Positions 52,573-61,643 of a stretch of DNA of 64,000 nt are shown here, in pieces (the stretch's first letter is position 1; every line of letters begins with the position of its first letter). This DNA comes from Candidatus Pseudomonas phytovorans (GTDB taxonomy: Bacteria; Pseudomonadota; Gammaproteobacteria; Pseudomonadales; Pseudomonadaceae): positions 1,129,001 to 1,193,000 of the forward strand of contig CP119325.1 in NCBI GenBank assembly GCA_029202525.1. Reading direction: 5' to 3'. The notes under the pieces are model-generated. The model worked only from the letters and a program-made list of their open reading frames with translations, was not told where the DNA came from and did not search any database. The translations under genes were made by a program, and so were the position numbers.

Positions 52573-53670
52573 TCAGCCCAGGCGCTGCAACCCTTCCAGG
52601 CAAGTCGCTAAATGGTAGGGAGTAGTCGAAGGCATATCATGCCGGCTGACATTGCCTTCTCCATCCCGGCACTCATACCAACCCGCCTCACGCAGGAACC
52701 GCGCTTCCAGCACCTGCAGCTGGTCAGCCAGCTTCGCGTCACTGCCTGCGCGCAACACCAGCGCCCGCAGGTATTCCGCCTGCGCCCAGATCCGTTGGGT
52801 AGCGTCGAGCACCTTGCCATCCACATCCAGCATCGCCAGCACCGCCCCATCCTTCACCCCGTACTGCTCGGCAAAGCCGAAAGCCCGGTCGATGGACGCA
52901 TGCAGCGGCGTGTCACGCAGTAGCGGCGAAGTCTGCAGCAAGTAGAACCACTCGAACTGATGGCCAGGCTCAAACCAGTTATCCACAGCACCGCGTGGTT
53001 TTTCCAGCATCAGGCCATGGGCCGGTTCGACGAAGTCCGCCTGCAGCGCTTCACACAGTCGCAGCAGCGATTGCTGGGTATGTTCATCGTCCCGCACCGC
53101 AAGCACCTGCAGAAACGCCTCGGCCAGGTGCATCTGAGGGTTTTGCAGCGGGCCGCTGCCCAGATCGGCCCAGTCTTCGCCAAGGCTGGCTTCGTACAGG
53201 CCGTCGTCACGGGCGAACTGCTGGTCGATGATGTCCAGCGCGGCGTTCAGGGTGGACTCCACCAGGCTTTCACGCACCTTGCCCCAGTAGTGCGCGCAGG
53301 CAAAGACAATGAAGGCGTGGGTGTACAGGTCCTTGCGCCGGTCCAGCGGCTTGCCTTGGGCGTCGATGCTGTAGAACCAGCCACCGTGCTCGGCGTCGTG
53401 GAAGTGTTTTTGCAACGAGCGGAACAACGCCGCCGCGCGCTCGGCCGCACCCGGCTGCCCGATACGGCTGCTGAACAGATACAGCTGGCGTGCGCAGGCC
53501 ATGGCCCGGTAGCGCTGCACCGGCAACGGCTGGTGCTCGGCGTCCAGGGCCTCGTAGGGCAGGGCCATGTCGGCATTCCAGCCCGGGTCTTGCCACAACG
53601 GCACGATGCAATCGGCGAAGTGCTGGTTGAAGCGGGCCAGTTCAGGCAGGGTGGGGCGGGGGTTGGGCAT
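52573..53670 (-). CDS. AGE family (N-acylglucosamine 2-epimerase-like) sugar isomerase
   Basis: The ATG at 53670 (MPNPRPTLPELARFNQHF) gives 365 residues; an upstream ATG at 53703 is possible. The alpha/alpha-barrel family is recognised by GGWFYSIDAQGKPLDRRKD (about 95-113), THAFIVFACAHY and the WFEPGHQFEWFYLL stretch (about 237-250) with its catalytic-site His residues. Members interconvert sugars such as mannose and fructose or act on GlcNAc. The exact sugar is not clear. Confidence 0.82.
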   Translation of the reverse strand: MPNPRPTLPELARFNQHFADCIVPLWQDPGWNADMALPYEALDAEHQPLPVQRYRAMACARQLYLFSSRIGQPGAAERAAALFRSLQKHFHDAEHGGWFYSIDAQGKPLDRRKDLYTHAFIVFACAHYWGKVRESLVESTLNAALDIIDQQFARDDGLYEASLGEDWADLGSGPLQNPQMHLAEAFLQVLAVRDDEHTQQSLLRLCEALQADFVEPAHGLMLEKPRGAVDNWFEPGHQFEWFYLLQTSPLLRDTPLHASIDRAFGFAEQYGVKDGAVLAMLDVDGKVLDATQRIWAQAEYLRALVLRAGSDAKLADQLQVLEARFLREAGWYECRDGEGNVSRHDMPSTTPYHLATCLEGLQRLG

Positions 53671-53713
53671 CTCGGCGCTCGTCGCTGTCGGGCAGGGCGC
53701 CATGGTAGCAGAA

Positions 53714-54382
53714 CTAAGGTTGTGGATTGCCCAGCCCCTGCCAGTGCCGCGCCCCGACAAAGATGAAGCGCAGCTGCTGAGTGATCTTTTCTTGCGCTGT
53801 CAGCGCCTGTGGATAACCCGATTCGGGGCTGTCGATAAGCTCGGGCAGGGTCGCGAAAACGGTTTTCACCACCAGGTCGGCCATTACCGCCAGCGCTGCG
53901 CTGTCCAGGTGTTGCCAGCGCTTCATGCGCGCAAGGTCGGTGGCCAGGTCATCGCTGATGTCCTGGCGCAGGCGGGCAATGGCCTGGCGCACGGCCTGTG
54001 AGCCGCCGTACTGCTCACGGGCCAGAAACAGGAACTGCGCGCGGTGGGCCGCCACCACGTCGAGGAAGATGCGCACGGAAGCATCGGTGATGCCGCCCAG
54101 TTCGAATTCGTTCTGGCGCACCAGGCGGATGGTCTGGCGGAAGGTGGTATCGATTTCGGCCACCAGGGCCAGGCCCAGGGCGTCCATGTCGGAAAAATGC
54201 CGGTAGAAGCCGGTCGGCACGATACCGGCTGTTTTCGCCACCTCACGCAGGCTGATACTGCCGAAACCACGGCCACTATCCATGAGCAGGCAGGCAGCAT
54301 CGAGCAGGGCCTGGCGGGTCTGTAGCTTCTGTTCGGCGCGCGGCAGCATGGTGCGGGCTTCTGTGACGGTAAGGCTGGGCAC
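53714..54382 (-). CDS. TetR family regulator, FabR/DesT-like
   Basis: The frame starts with GTG at 54382 (222 residues) or ATG at 54349. The N-terminal HTH (FGSISLREVAKTAGIVPTGF with YRHFSDMDALG) is close to that of FabR, the regulator of unsaturated fatty acid genes, and the following region keeps the FabR length and layout. It may sense acyl-CoA or acyl-ACP. It is read just downstream of the repeat-protein terminator, in the same direction. Confidence 0.8.
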   Translation of the reverse strand: MPSLTVTEARTMLPRAEQKLQTRQALLDAACLLMDSGRGFGSISLREVAKTAGIVPTGFYRHFSDMDALGLALVAEIDTTFRQTIRLVRQNEFELGGITDASVRIFLDVVAAHRAQFLFLAREQYGGSQAVRQAIARLRQDISDDLATDLARMKRWQHLDSAALAVMADLVVKTVFATLPELIDSPESGYPQALTAQEKITQQLRFIFVGARHWQGLGNPQP

Positions 54383-54389
54383 TCTAGAT

Positions 54390-54420
54390 AAAAAAACAAA
54401 GCCCGGTCAATGGACCGGGC
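54390..54420 (-). terminator. Rho-independent terminator of the repeat-protein gene
   Basis: On the minus strand GCCCGGTC-CATT-GACCGGGC is followed by TTTGTTTTTTT. This is a strong terminator placed 50 bases after the stop of the 54472-54969 gene and just before the TetR gene start. Confidence 0.85.
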
Positions 54421-54471
54421 CTGGAGGGGAGCAAGCGTTGTGACAAAGGTGGTTCTTTTCGGCCATGGGGA

Positions 54472-54969
54472 TCAGCTCACACGGCTGAGTTCAACCAGGC
54501 GATCCGAGCCACCTTCGGCGACGCGGCCACTGCGTTCGATCAGGCGATCCGAGCCACCTTCGGCGACGCGGCCACTGCGTTCGATCAGGCGATCCGAGCC
54601 ACCTTCGGCAACGCGGCCACTGCGTTCGATCAGGCGATCAGAACCACCTTCGGCAACCCGGCCACTGCGTTCGATCAGGCGATCCGAGCCACCTTCGGCA
54701 ACGCGGCCACTGCGTTCGATCAGGCGATCGGAGCCACCTTCGGCAACACGGCCACTGCGTTCGATCAGGCGATCGGAGCCACCTTCGGCAACACGGCCAC
54801 TGCGTTCGATCAGGCGGTCAGAGCCCCCTTCGGCAACGGTTTTCAGCGGCTGTGCAATTTCAACTGCGCTGGAACGTGATTCGGCGGTGAGGTGTTGCTC
54901 GTCGGCCGGCAGGGCAAAAGCGTTGGCAGCCAGTATGGACAGGGTCAGGGTCAGCAGGTGGCGTTTCAT
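54472..54969 (-). CDS. Secreted 15-residue-repeat protein ('phage infection protein' type)
   Basis: The 165-residue product has a signal peptide (HLLTLTLSILAANAFA) and a 25-residue linker, then eight tandem copies of VAEGGSDRLIERSGR, the last changed to DRLVELSRVS. The mature protein is periplasmic or exported. Similar repeat proteins in pseudomonads are often labelled phage infection protein, a name with weak support. The perfect amino acid conservation with few silent changes suggests recent expansion. A strong terminator follows. Confidence 0.8.
   Translation of the reverse strand: MKRHLLTLTLSILAANAFALPADEQHLTAESRSSAVEIAQPLKTVAEGGSDRLIERSGRVAEGGSDRLIERSGRVAEGGSDRLIERSGRVAEGGSDRLIERSGRVAEGGSDRLIERSGRVAEGGSDRLIERSGRVAEGGSDRLIERSGRVAEGGSDRLVELSRVS
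54475..54837. repeat. Tandem 45-bp repeat, eight copies
   Basis: The coding repeat unit is 45 bp (plus-strand form begins GCGATCCGAGCCACCTTCGG). Copies differ only at a few third positions (GCGACG/GCAACG/GCAACA). Such arrays vary in copy number by slippage, so the number may differ between strains. Confidence 0.9.
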
Positions 54970-55308
54970 GATTTCGGTGCTCCTCTCGGGGGCTGGAAAG
55001 TGGGTACGGAGCCAATGCTACGCTCGGTAACGCCAGAGAGAAGTTCATACGGGTAATGGTAACAATCGACCGCATTGATAGAGGCTCAAACCTGCTCTAG
55101 ACAGCGCTTTACAGGCCGGGGGTGGTAATTTGATTGTGCTGTTTTCAGGTAGCAGGCATCGCCTGGCGCGACGGTTTGCTGAGCAAAAGGCCAGGAAAAC
55201 TTCGCTATCATGGCGCACTCGATAAAACCCCACGGGTTTTCCACAGTCCGACATAGTGACTGCCATCGCTGCGCCAGTTTTGTGCCATACCGCAAGGAGA
55301 ATCACGCA

Positions 55309-57375
55309 ATGACGCGTCCTGCCAGAATCCTCGTCTGGACTCTCGCCACCCTGCTCACCCTGCTGGCGATTCTGGTGGTGTTGATCGCCACCTTCGACTG
55401 GAACCGCGTAAAGCCCCTGCTTAACGAAAAAGTGTCCGAGGCGCTGCACCGGCCCTTCGCAATCAACGGCAACCTTGCCCTGCACTGGCGCACCGAGCCG
55501 CAAGAGGGTGGCTGGCGTGCCTGGGTACCATGGCCGCATTTCATTGCCGAGGACCTGACCCTGGGCAACCCGGAGTGGCTCAAAGAGCCGAAAATGGTCG
55601 GCCTGGAGCGCGTGGAGTTCCGCCTGGCACCATTGCCGCTGCTGTTCCAGCAGATCAGCATCCCGCGCATCGACCTGACCAAGCCCACCGCCAGCCTCAC
55701 TCGCCTGGCCGATGGCCGGGCCAACTGGACGTTCGACTTCGGCCCCAAGGATGAAAACGCAGAACCTTCCAAATGGCAGCTGGATATCGGTGCGATCGGT
55801 TTCGACCAGGGGAATGTCAGCTTCGACGACCAAACACTGAAAACCAGCATGAAGGTGCAGATCGACCCGCTGGGCAAGCCGATCCCGTTCAGCGACATTG
55901 TCGGCAAGGCCAGCGCCGAGAAGGCCGGTGGCGCCCAAGACTACGCCTTCGGGCTCAAGGCCCAGGGCCGTTACAAGGGCCAGCCGGTGTCCGGCACCGG
56001 CAAGATCGGCGGCCTGCTGGCCCTGCAGGACACCACCCAGCCGTTTCCGCTGCAAGCCGATGTGCGCATCGCCGACACCCACGTAGTGCTCGCCGGCACC
56101 TTGACCGACCCGCGTAACCTCGGTGCCCTCGACCTGCGCTTGCGTCTGTCCGGTGCCAGCCTGGGCAACCTCTACCCATTGACCGGGGTAACCTTGCCGG
56201 ATACCCCGGCCTACTCGACCGACGGCCGCCTCAGCGCCAACCTGCATGCGGCGCAAGGTGCGACGTTCAACTACCAGGGCTTCAACGGCAAGATCGGTGA
56301 CAGCGACATCCACGGCGACCTGGCCTTCGTGGCCAGCCAGCCACGGCCCAAGCTGTCGGGTAACCTGGTGTCCAACCAGTTGCTGTTCAAGGACCTGGCC
56401 CCGCTGATCGGTGCTGACTCCAACGCCGAGCAAAAGGCCCGTGGGGGCGCCAGCAAGCAGCCGACGGGCAAGGTGCTGCCGGTAGAAGAATTCCGCACTG
56501 AGCGCTGGCGAGCGATGGACGCTGACGTCACCTTTGCCGGCAAACGCATCGTGCACAGCACGCAACTACCGTTCAATGACCTTTCAGCCCACGTAATTCT
56601 CGAAGACGGTCTGCTGCGCCTGGAGCCCCTGCGTTTTGGCGTGGCCGGCGGCAACCTGGCCTCCAGAATCCGCCTGGACGGTCGCAGCGTGCCCTTGCAG
56701 GGCCGCGCCCAACTGACAGCCCGGGGCTTCAAGCTCAAGCAGCTGTTCCCCACTTTCGCGCCGATGCAGACCAGCTTTGGTGAGTTGAACGGCGATGCTG
56801 ACATCAGTGGCCGCGGCAATTCGGTGGCGGCCTTGCTGGGTACGGCCAATGGCGACCTGCGGATGCTGATCAACGATGGCGCGATCAGCCGCAGCCTGAT
56901 GGAGATTGCCGGCTTGAATGTCGGCAACTACGTGGTCGGCAAGTTGTTCGGTGATGAGGATGTGAAGATCAATTGCGCGGCGGCTGATGTGGGTATCAAA
57001 GATGGGTTGGCGACGACCCGCCTGTTTATCTTCGATACCGAGAACGCGATCATCTCCATCAACGGCTCGGCCAATTTTGCTTCTGAGCAACTGGACTTGA
57101 AGGTCACCCCGGAATCGAAAGGGCTGCGGCTGTTTTCGCTGCGTTCGCCTCTGTACGTACGTGGGCCGTTTGCCAAGCCCAATGCCGGTGTGCAGGCACT
57201 GCCGTTGGCGCTGCGTGGTGCAGGAATGGTGGCGCTGGGCGTGGTGGCCGGGCCGGCGGCGGGGTTGCTGGCGCTGATTGCACCCAGCAGTGGGGATGAT
57301 CCCAACCAGTGCACGCCGCTGTTGCAGCAGATGAAGGCGGGCAAGGCGCCGGCTGCGGTGAAAGGGCGGAAATAG
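55309..57375 (+). CDS. AsmA family protein
   Basis: The ATG at 55309 follows AAGGAGAATCACGCA; the product is 688 residues. One N-terminal membrane anchor (ILVWTLATLLTLLAILVVLI) precedes FDWNRVKPLLNEKVSEALHRP, the AsmA start, and the conserved AsmA C-terminal region (FNGKIGDSDIHGDLAF, ANGDLRMLINDGAISRSLME) ends the protein. AsmA-like proteins span the periplasm and take part in phospholipid movement to the outer membrane. The gene is free-standing with a REP pair after it. Confidence 0.9.
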   Translation: MTRPARILVWTLATLLTLLAILVVLIATFDWNRVKPLLNEKVSEALHRPFAINGNLALHWRTEPQEGGWRAWVPWPHFIAEDLTLGNPEWLKEPKMVGLERVEFRLAPLPLLFQQISIPRIDLTKPTASLTRLADGRANWTFDFGPKDENAEPSKWQLDIGAIGFDQGNVSFDDQTLKTSMKVQIDPLGKPIPFSDIVGKASAEKAGGAQDYAFGLKAQGRYKGQPVSGTGKIGGLLALQDTTQPFPLQADVRIADTHVVLAGTLTDPRNLGALDLRLRLSGASLGNLYPLTGVTLPDTPAYSTDGRLSANLHAAQGATFNYQGFNGKIGDSDIHGDLAFVASQPRPKLSGNLVSNQLLFKDLAPLIGADSNAEQKARGGASKQPTGKVLPVEEFRTERWRAMDADVTFAGKRIVHSTQLPFNDLSAHVILEDGLLRLEPLRFGVAGGNLASRIRLDGRSVPLQGRAQLTARGFKLKQLFPTFAPMQTSFGELNGDADISGRGNSVAALLGTANGDLRMLINDGAISRSLMEIAGLNVGNYVVGKLFGDEDVKINCAAADVGIKDGLATTRLFIFDTENAIISINGSANFASEQLDLKVTPESKGLRLFSLRSPLYVRGPFAKPNAGVQALPLALRGAGMVALGVVAGPAAGLLALIAPSSGDDPNQCTPLLQQMKAGKAPAAVKGRK

Positions 57376-57388
57376 CAGGGGGCCGCTG

Positions 57389-57488
57389 TGCGGCCCATTC
57401 GCGGCACAAGGCCGCTCCCACAGGTATTACACAAGCCTTCAGGCCTGTGAAGTCCCTGTGGGAGCGGCCTTGTGCCGCGAATGGGCTG
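57389..57488. repeat. REP pair after the AsmA-family gene
   Basis: GGCCCATTCGCGGCACAAGG with GCCGCTCCCACAGG (57390-57424) faces CCTGTGGGAGCGGCCTTGTG with CCGCGAATGGGC (57455-57485). It fills the convergent gap with the ferritin-like gene. Confidence 0.85.
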
Positions 57489-57505
57489 CAAAGCAGCCCC
57501 TGCGA

Positions 57506-58036
57506 TTACAGCCCTTGCAGAAGGTCGGACATGTCGTCCGCGTGCTCTTCTTCCTGCGCCAGGATGTCTTCAAACATCCGCCGCGTAGTCGGGTCTTTAT
57601 CGCCAATGTACTGAATGATCTCGCGGTAGCTATCAATGGCGATCCGCTCCGCCACCAGATCTTCCAGAACCATCTCCTTCAACGAATTGCCCGCCACGTA
57701 CTGGGCATGAGAATTCTTGGTCAGGTTATCGGGGTTGAAGTCCGGCTCGCCGCCCAGCTGCACGATGCGCTCGGCCAGCTTGTCGGCGTGTTCGGCTTCC
57801 TGGTTGGCATGCTCCAGGAATTCCGCAGCAGCCACGCTGGCCTTGATGCCGCTGGCCATGAAGTAGTGGCGCTTGTAGCGCAGTACACACACCAGCTCGG
57901 TGGCCAGTGACTCGTTCAGCAGGCGCAGGATTTCCTTGCGGTCGGCGTGATAGCCCTCGGTCACCGCGCCTTGCTCGACATGCTGGCGGGCACGCTCGCG
58001 CAGGGTTTTCACATCGGTCAGTTCAACGTTGCTCAT
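57506..58036 (-). CDS. Ferritin-like (bacterioferritin/Dps superfamily) protein
   Basis: The 176-residue four-helix protein carries the di-iron pattern Glu in NESLATELVCVLRYKRH (about 41-57), ExxH in EHANQEAEHADKLAERI (about 75-91), Glu in VLEDLVAERIAI and ExxH in AQEEEHADDM (about 160-169). It has the length of bacterioferritin-like proteins but no clear haem Met. It likely stores or oxidises iron and protects against stress. It is next to osmE, which is also a stress gene. Confidence 0.83.
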   Translation of the reverse strand: MSNVELTDVKTLRERARQHVEQGAVTEGYHADRKEILRLLNESLATELVCVLRYKRHYFMASGIKASVAAAEFLEHANQEAEHADKLAERIVQLGGEPDFNPDNLTKNSHAQYVAGNSLKEMVLEDLVAERIAIDSYREIIQYIGDKDPTTRRMFEDILAQEEEHADDMSDLLQGL

Positions 58037-58084
58037 GGTTATCTCCAGACAGATCAGGACGGTAGGTGAAAGTGGGACGCAGGC

Positions 58085-58426
58085 TTACGCGCCATGGACG
58101 GCGTCGCTATCCTCCTGGCGTTGTTTGCAAGTCTTGAAACCCTTGGCATCAACGTGGCCGGTGGCGTCGAAGCGTACGTAATAGGGCTGCTGCTTGCCGT
58201 CGCGGTTGAGGATGTAGTCGTTGCAGGTACCCCCGTGCGGCAGGTCGATCACGTTCGACGGGCTGCCGCCGATGGCGATGACCTTCTGCATGGTCATGCC
58301 GTGCTCCACCTGCTTGACCAGCGGTTCGTCGCGGTAGGTGACGTAGTCCACCGGGTTTTCCGGGCGGCTGCCGCAGGCGGCCAGGGTGGCGCTTGCCAGA
58401 AGGATTGCCAGGGTCTGCTTGTACAT
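58085..58426 (-). CDS. osmE: Osmotically inducible lipoprotein OsmE
   Basis: From the ATG at 58426 (MYKQTLAILLASATLAACGS) the product is 113 residues with a lipobox LAAC at about 15-18. The rest has the OsmE/SmpA-type pattern VEHGMTMQKVIAIGGSPS, GGTCNDYIL and FDATGHVDAKGFKTC. It should be anchored in the outer membrane. The frame is open far upstream, but only because of codon bias. GCAAGGAGCGGGACC precedes the ATG. Confidence 0.85.
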   Translation of the reverse strand: MYKQTLAILLASATLAACGSRPENPVDYVTYRDEPLVKQVEHGMTMQKVIAIGGSPSNVIDLPHGGTCNDYILNRDGKQQPYYVRFDATGHVDAKGFKTCKQRQEDSDAVHGA

Positions 58427-58549
58427 GGTCCCGCTCCTTGCAAAGGGTCTGTGTGGTTTGGAACCACAGCGCGCGCCGGGAGTTCGATTGCGATGGTCAT
58501 GATTGCCGCTGTAGTGTTGGCCGGTCGTCCACGGAAAGGGGGCAGGGTA

Positions 58550-59440
58550 ATGCAGCAGGAATTGGCCACGCGATACCCGTTGGTGCTGGTGCCGGGCATG
58601 CTCGGGTTTGTCCGGTTGGTGCTCTACCCCTACTGGTTCGGCATCGTGCCGGCCCTGCGCAAGGGCGGGGCGCAGGTGTATCCGGTGCAGGTTTCGCCGC
58701 TGCACTCCAGTGAAGTGCGTGGTGAGCAGTTGTTGGCGATCATCGAAGACATCTGCCAGCGCACCGGCGCCGACAAGGTCAACCTCATCGGCCATAGCCA
58801 GGGTGCCCTGAGTGCGCGCTATGCCGCGGCCAGGCGGCCGGAACGCGTGGCTTCGGTCACCTCGGTGGCTGGCCCCAATCACGGCTCGGAACTGGCGGAC
58901 CACCTGGAGCGCACGGCGCCAGGCGATTCTGCCCAGGGGCGCATCCTCAAGGCCGTGCTGCATGGTTTTGCCCAGATGCTGGTGTGGCTGGAAACCGGCT
59001 GGCGGCGCGACCCGCTGCCGGTCGACGTGCACGCGTCGCACCAGTCGCTGACCAGCGTCGGGGTTGCGCTGTTCAATCAGGCTTATCCACAGGGCCTGCC
59101 GCAGGCCTGGGGCGGTGAAGGTGCCTATGAGGTCGATGGCGTGCGCTATTACTCCTGGTCCGGCACCTTGCAGCCCGGCCTGACTGACCAAGGCCGCAAC
59201 CGTTTTGACGGCAGCAACCGCTTCTGCCGCCTGTTTGCGCGCAGTTTCGTCAAGGAGAAGGGCCAGTGCGACGGCATGGTCGGGCGTTTCAGCTCGCACC
59301 TGGGGCAGGTGATTGGCGACAACTACCCGCTCGATCACCTTGATATCGTCAATCAGTCGCTTGGCGCCGTGGGCAAAGGTGCCGATCCGGTGCGGCTGTT
59401 CACCGAACATGCCGCCCGGCTCAAGGCTGCCGGGCTTTAG
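58550..59440 (+). CDS. Lipase-like alpha/beta hydrolase without signal peptide
   Basis: The ATG at 58550 (MQQELATRYPLVLVPGMLGF) gives 296 residues. Motifs of family I Pseudomonas lipases are present: the oxyanion region LVPGMLGF, the nucleophile NLIGHSQGALSAR (about 80-92), Asp in KGQCDGMVGRFS and His in DHLDIVNQ. The family's secreted members have a signal peptide; this one has none from this start, and the upstream in-frame extension from ATG 58493 is only weakly hydrophobic. It may be cytoplasmic or miscalled at its start. Confidence 0.83.
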   Translation: MQQELATRYPLVLVPGMLGFVRLVLYPYWFGIVPALRKGGAQVYPVQVSPLHSSEVRGEQLLAIIEDICQRTGADKVNLIGHSQGALSARYAAARRPERVASVTSVAGPNHGSELADHLERTAPGDSAQGRILKAVLHGFAQMLVWLETGWRRDPLPVDVHASHQSLTSVGVALFNQAYPQGLPQAWGGEGAYEVDGVRYYSWSGTLQPGLTDQGRNRFDGSNRFCRLFARSFVKEKGQCDGMVGRFSSHLGQVIGDNYPLDHLDIVNQSLGAVGKGADPVRLFTEHAARLKAAGL

Positions 59441-60309
59441 CGGCGGATCGGCGTGGTCCAGCGCTCGGCCAGCACTACCCCGGCCAGGGTCAGCAAGCCG
59501 CCGACCAGGTGGTAGCTGGCCAGTTGCTCGTCGAGCACGGCCGCGGCTATCAGCGCCGTGACCAGCGGCAGCAGGTTGAAAAACAGCGTGGTGCGGCTTG
59601 GCCCCAGGCGATGCACAGCCTGCATCCACACCAGCGGCGCGACCATCGAGGCCAGTACGCAGGCGTACAGCACCAGGCCGATGATCTGGCTGTTCAGGCC
59701 CGTCTTGTCCGACAGCAGGAACAGCGGCAGCAACACGACGATAGCCACCAGCACTTGCAGGTACAGCAGCTGCATCGGCGGCAGGCGCAACTGCCATTTT
59801 TTCAGCAGGAAGCTGTACAGCGCGTAGGCCAGGGTGGCCACCAGCATTAGCAGGTCGCCGCTGTTCAGGCCTTGCTGCAACAGGCTGGCCGGGTGGCCGG
59901 CGCTGACGACTTCGAGCACTCCGAACAACGACACCAGCGCGCCCAGCAGGGCGCCGTAGCTCAGGCGTTGGCCCAGCCAGGCGATGGACAGCGCCAGCGA
60001 CATGAGTGGCATCAGCGAAAGGATGATGCCCATGTTGGTAGCGCTTGTGATGCCGGCGGCGAAGTAGGCCAGGCTCTGGTACAACGCCATGCCCAGTACG
60101 CCCAGCACGAACACCTTGCCCAGGTGTGGGCGAATGGCTGCGCGGTTGAGCCACACGGCAGGTAACATGAACGGGGTGAACAGCAGGGCGGCCAGCAGCC
60201 AGCGATAGAAGCCGATCTCTGCGGGGTGGATGGCACCGGCGGACATCTTGGTGACCACGGTATTGCCGGCCCAGATCAGGATGGCAGTGAGGGGGAACAG
60301 GTAATTCAT
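59437..60309 (-). CDS. DMT superfamily (EamA) transporter
   Basis: The ATG at 60309 (MNYLFPLTAILIWAGNTVVT) gives 290 residues with ten membrane segments in two EamA repeats. The family exports amino acids, metabolites or drugs. The end overlaps the end of the convergent lipase gene by four bases. It is divergent from an AraC-type regulator, which probably controls it. Confidence 0.88.
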   Translation of the reverse strand: MNYLFPLTAILIWAGNTVVTKMSAGAIHPAEIGFYRWLLAALLFTPFMLPAVWLNRAAIRPHLGKVFVLGVLGMALYQSLAYFAAGITSATNMGIILSLMPLMSLALSIAWLGQRLSYGALLGALVSLFGVLEVVSAGHPASLLQQGLNSGDLLMLVATLAYALYSFLLKKWQLRLPPMQLLYLQVLVAIVVLLPLFLLSDKTGLNSQIIGLVLYACVLASMVAPLVWMQAVHRLGPSRTTLFFNLLPLVTALIAAAVLDEQLASYHLVGGLLTLAGVVLAERWTTPIRR

Positions 60310-60433
60310 GTAGCAGCGTACTCGTTTTGGGCTGATTGGGGCTGCAAAGCAGGCCCCGATTGCAGCCATTATCGACTGTCCGCCAGCAGGTCTATACTCC
60401 TATACAGCCAACCCACCCCGCCAAACAGTCAGC

Positions 60434-61222
60434 ATGCCGCCCAAACACCTCAACATCCCCCAATTCACCCGGCTCCCCGCCCCGGTGTACTTCCGCCACG
60501 ACGAGTTCGGTGCCGACACCCTCAGCGCCCCGCACCGCCACACCTGGGGCCAGCTCAACTATTCCGCTCATGGCGTGATGCAGCTGAACGTCGCCGGCCA
60601 GCGTTTCCTATCGCCGCCGCACTACGCCGTGTGGGTGCCGCCGGATACCGAGCATGGCTGCTACAACCCCCAGGCCATCGTCTACCGCTCGATCTACCTG
60701 GACCGCAGCCTGTGCGCCGCGCTCCCGCAGCAACCTTGCAGCCTGATGATCAGCGATATCCTCAAGGCCATCCTCGGCGACTTCGCCCGGCGCGACCTCA
60801 AGGTGGCCGAGGAGGAGCGTGACCAGCGGCTGGTGCAGGTGCTGCTCGACCAGTTGCTGCTGGCGCCCACCCAGGCCTGCTACCTGCCGTTCGCCCACAG
60901 CGAAGGCCTGCGCCAGGTGCTCGACGCGCTCAGCGCCGAACCCGGCGACAACCGCCCGCTGGCCGAGTGGGCTGCCCGTGTGCATGTCAGCGAGCGCACC
61001 CTGGCCCGCCAGTTCTTGCGCGAACTGGGCATGAGCTTTGGCGAATGGCGCCTGCGCCTGCGTTTTTTGCGTGCCATCGAAGCGCTGGAGGCCGGCCTGC
61101 CCATTCAGGCCATCGCCTTCGACCTTGGCTACAGCAGCGCTTCGGCGTTCATTGCCATGTTCCAGCGCCAGGCCCGCTGCACGCCCGAGCAGTACCGCCG
61201 CCAGGCGCGGGCGGGGCGCTGA
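60434..61222 (+). CDS. AraC family transcriptional regulator
   Basis: The 262-residue protein has an N-terminal cupin-type sensor (APHRHTWGQLNYSAHGVMQL, about 32-51) and a C-terminal double HTH (LAEWAARVHVSERTLARQFL and IQAIAFDLGYSSASAFIAMF). This is the short AraC type seen next to transporter genes. Its start faces that of the DMT transporter across 124 bases, so a shared control region is likely. The effector is unknown. Confidence 0.9.
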   Translation: MPPKHLNIPQFTRLPAPVYFRHDEFGADTLSAPHRHTWGQLNYSAHGVMQLNVAGQRFLSPPHYAVWVPPDTEHGCYNPQAIVYRSIYLDRSLCAALPQQPCSLMISDILKAILGDFARRDLKVAEEERDQRLVQVLLDQLLLAPTQACYLPFAHSEGLRQVLDALSAEPGDNRPLAEWAARVHVSERTLARQFLRELGMSFGEWRLRLRFLRAIEALEAGLPIQAIAFDLGYSSASAFIAMFQRQARCTPEQYRRQARAGR

Positions 61223-61285
61223 GAATTCTTGGCTACACTCAGCTCGACCCCCGTGCATCGGGCGCGGAGCCAAGGAGACCACTCC

Positions 61286-61573
61286 ATGAAAGTGCTGCAA
61301 ATTCCAATGCTGGTGTTGGCGGTGTTGTTCAGCGCCCAAGGCTTCGCGGCCAATACCGCGCAGCAGGAAAAAATGAAAACCTGCAACGCCGACGCCACCA
61401 CCAAGGCCTTGAAGGGCGATGAGCGCAAAGCCTACATGAGCACCTGCCTGAAGAAAGACGTGCCGCAAACCCAGCAAGACAAGATGAAAACCTGCAACGC
61501 CGACGCCACCACCAAGACCCTGAAAGGTGACGAGCGCAAGGCCTTCATGAGCAACTGCCTGAAGAAGAAATGA
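61286..61573 (+). CDS. psiF: PsiF repeat protein
   Basis: The 95-residue secreted protein has a signal peptide (IPMLVLAVLFSAQGFA) followed by two PsiF repeats, each QxKMKTCNADATTK-LKGDERKA-MS-CLKK. E. coli PsiF is induced by phosphate starvation; its job is unknown. The ATG follows CCAAGGAGACCACTCC, a strong site. Confidence 0.9.
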   Translation: MKVLQIPMLVLAVLFSAQGFAANTAQQEKMKTCNADATTKALKGDERKAYMSTCLKKDVPQTQQDKMKTCNADATTKTLKGDERKAFMSNCLKKK

Positions 61574-61643
61574 CCCGCGCCTATGCCTGCAGGCATAAGG
61601 CTGGCAGACTGCGGGCATTCCCGCTGTCTGCCGTCGAGGCTGT

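Noticed and set aside
54475..54837. Tandem array considered as a CRISPR
   Set aside because: The units are contiguous 45-bp coding repeats without spacers, inside a frame with signal peptide and terminator.
58085..60154. A 689-codon minus-strand frame continuing far upstream of osmE
   Set aside because: Only the last 113 codons form OsmE with its own start, lipobox and ribosome binding site. The rest lies opposite the lipase gene and overlaps the DMT gene in another frame.
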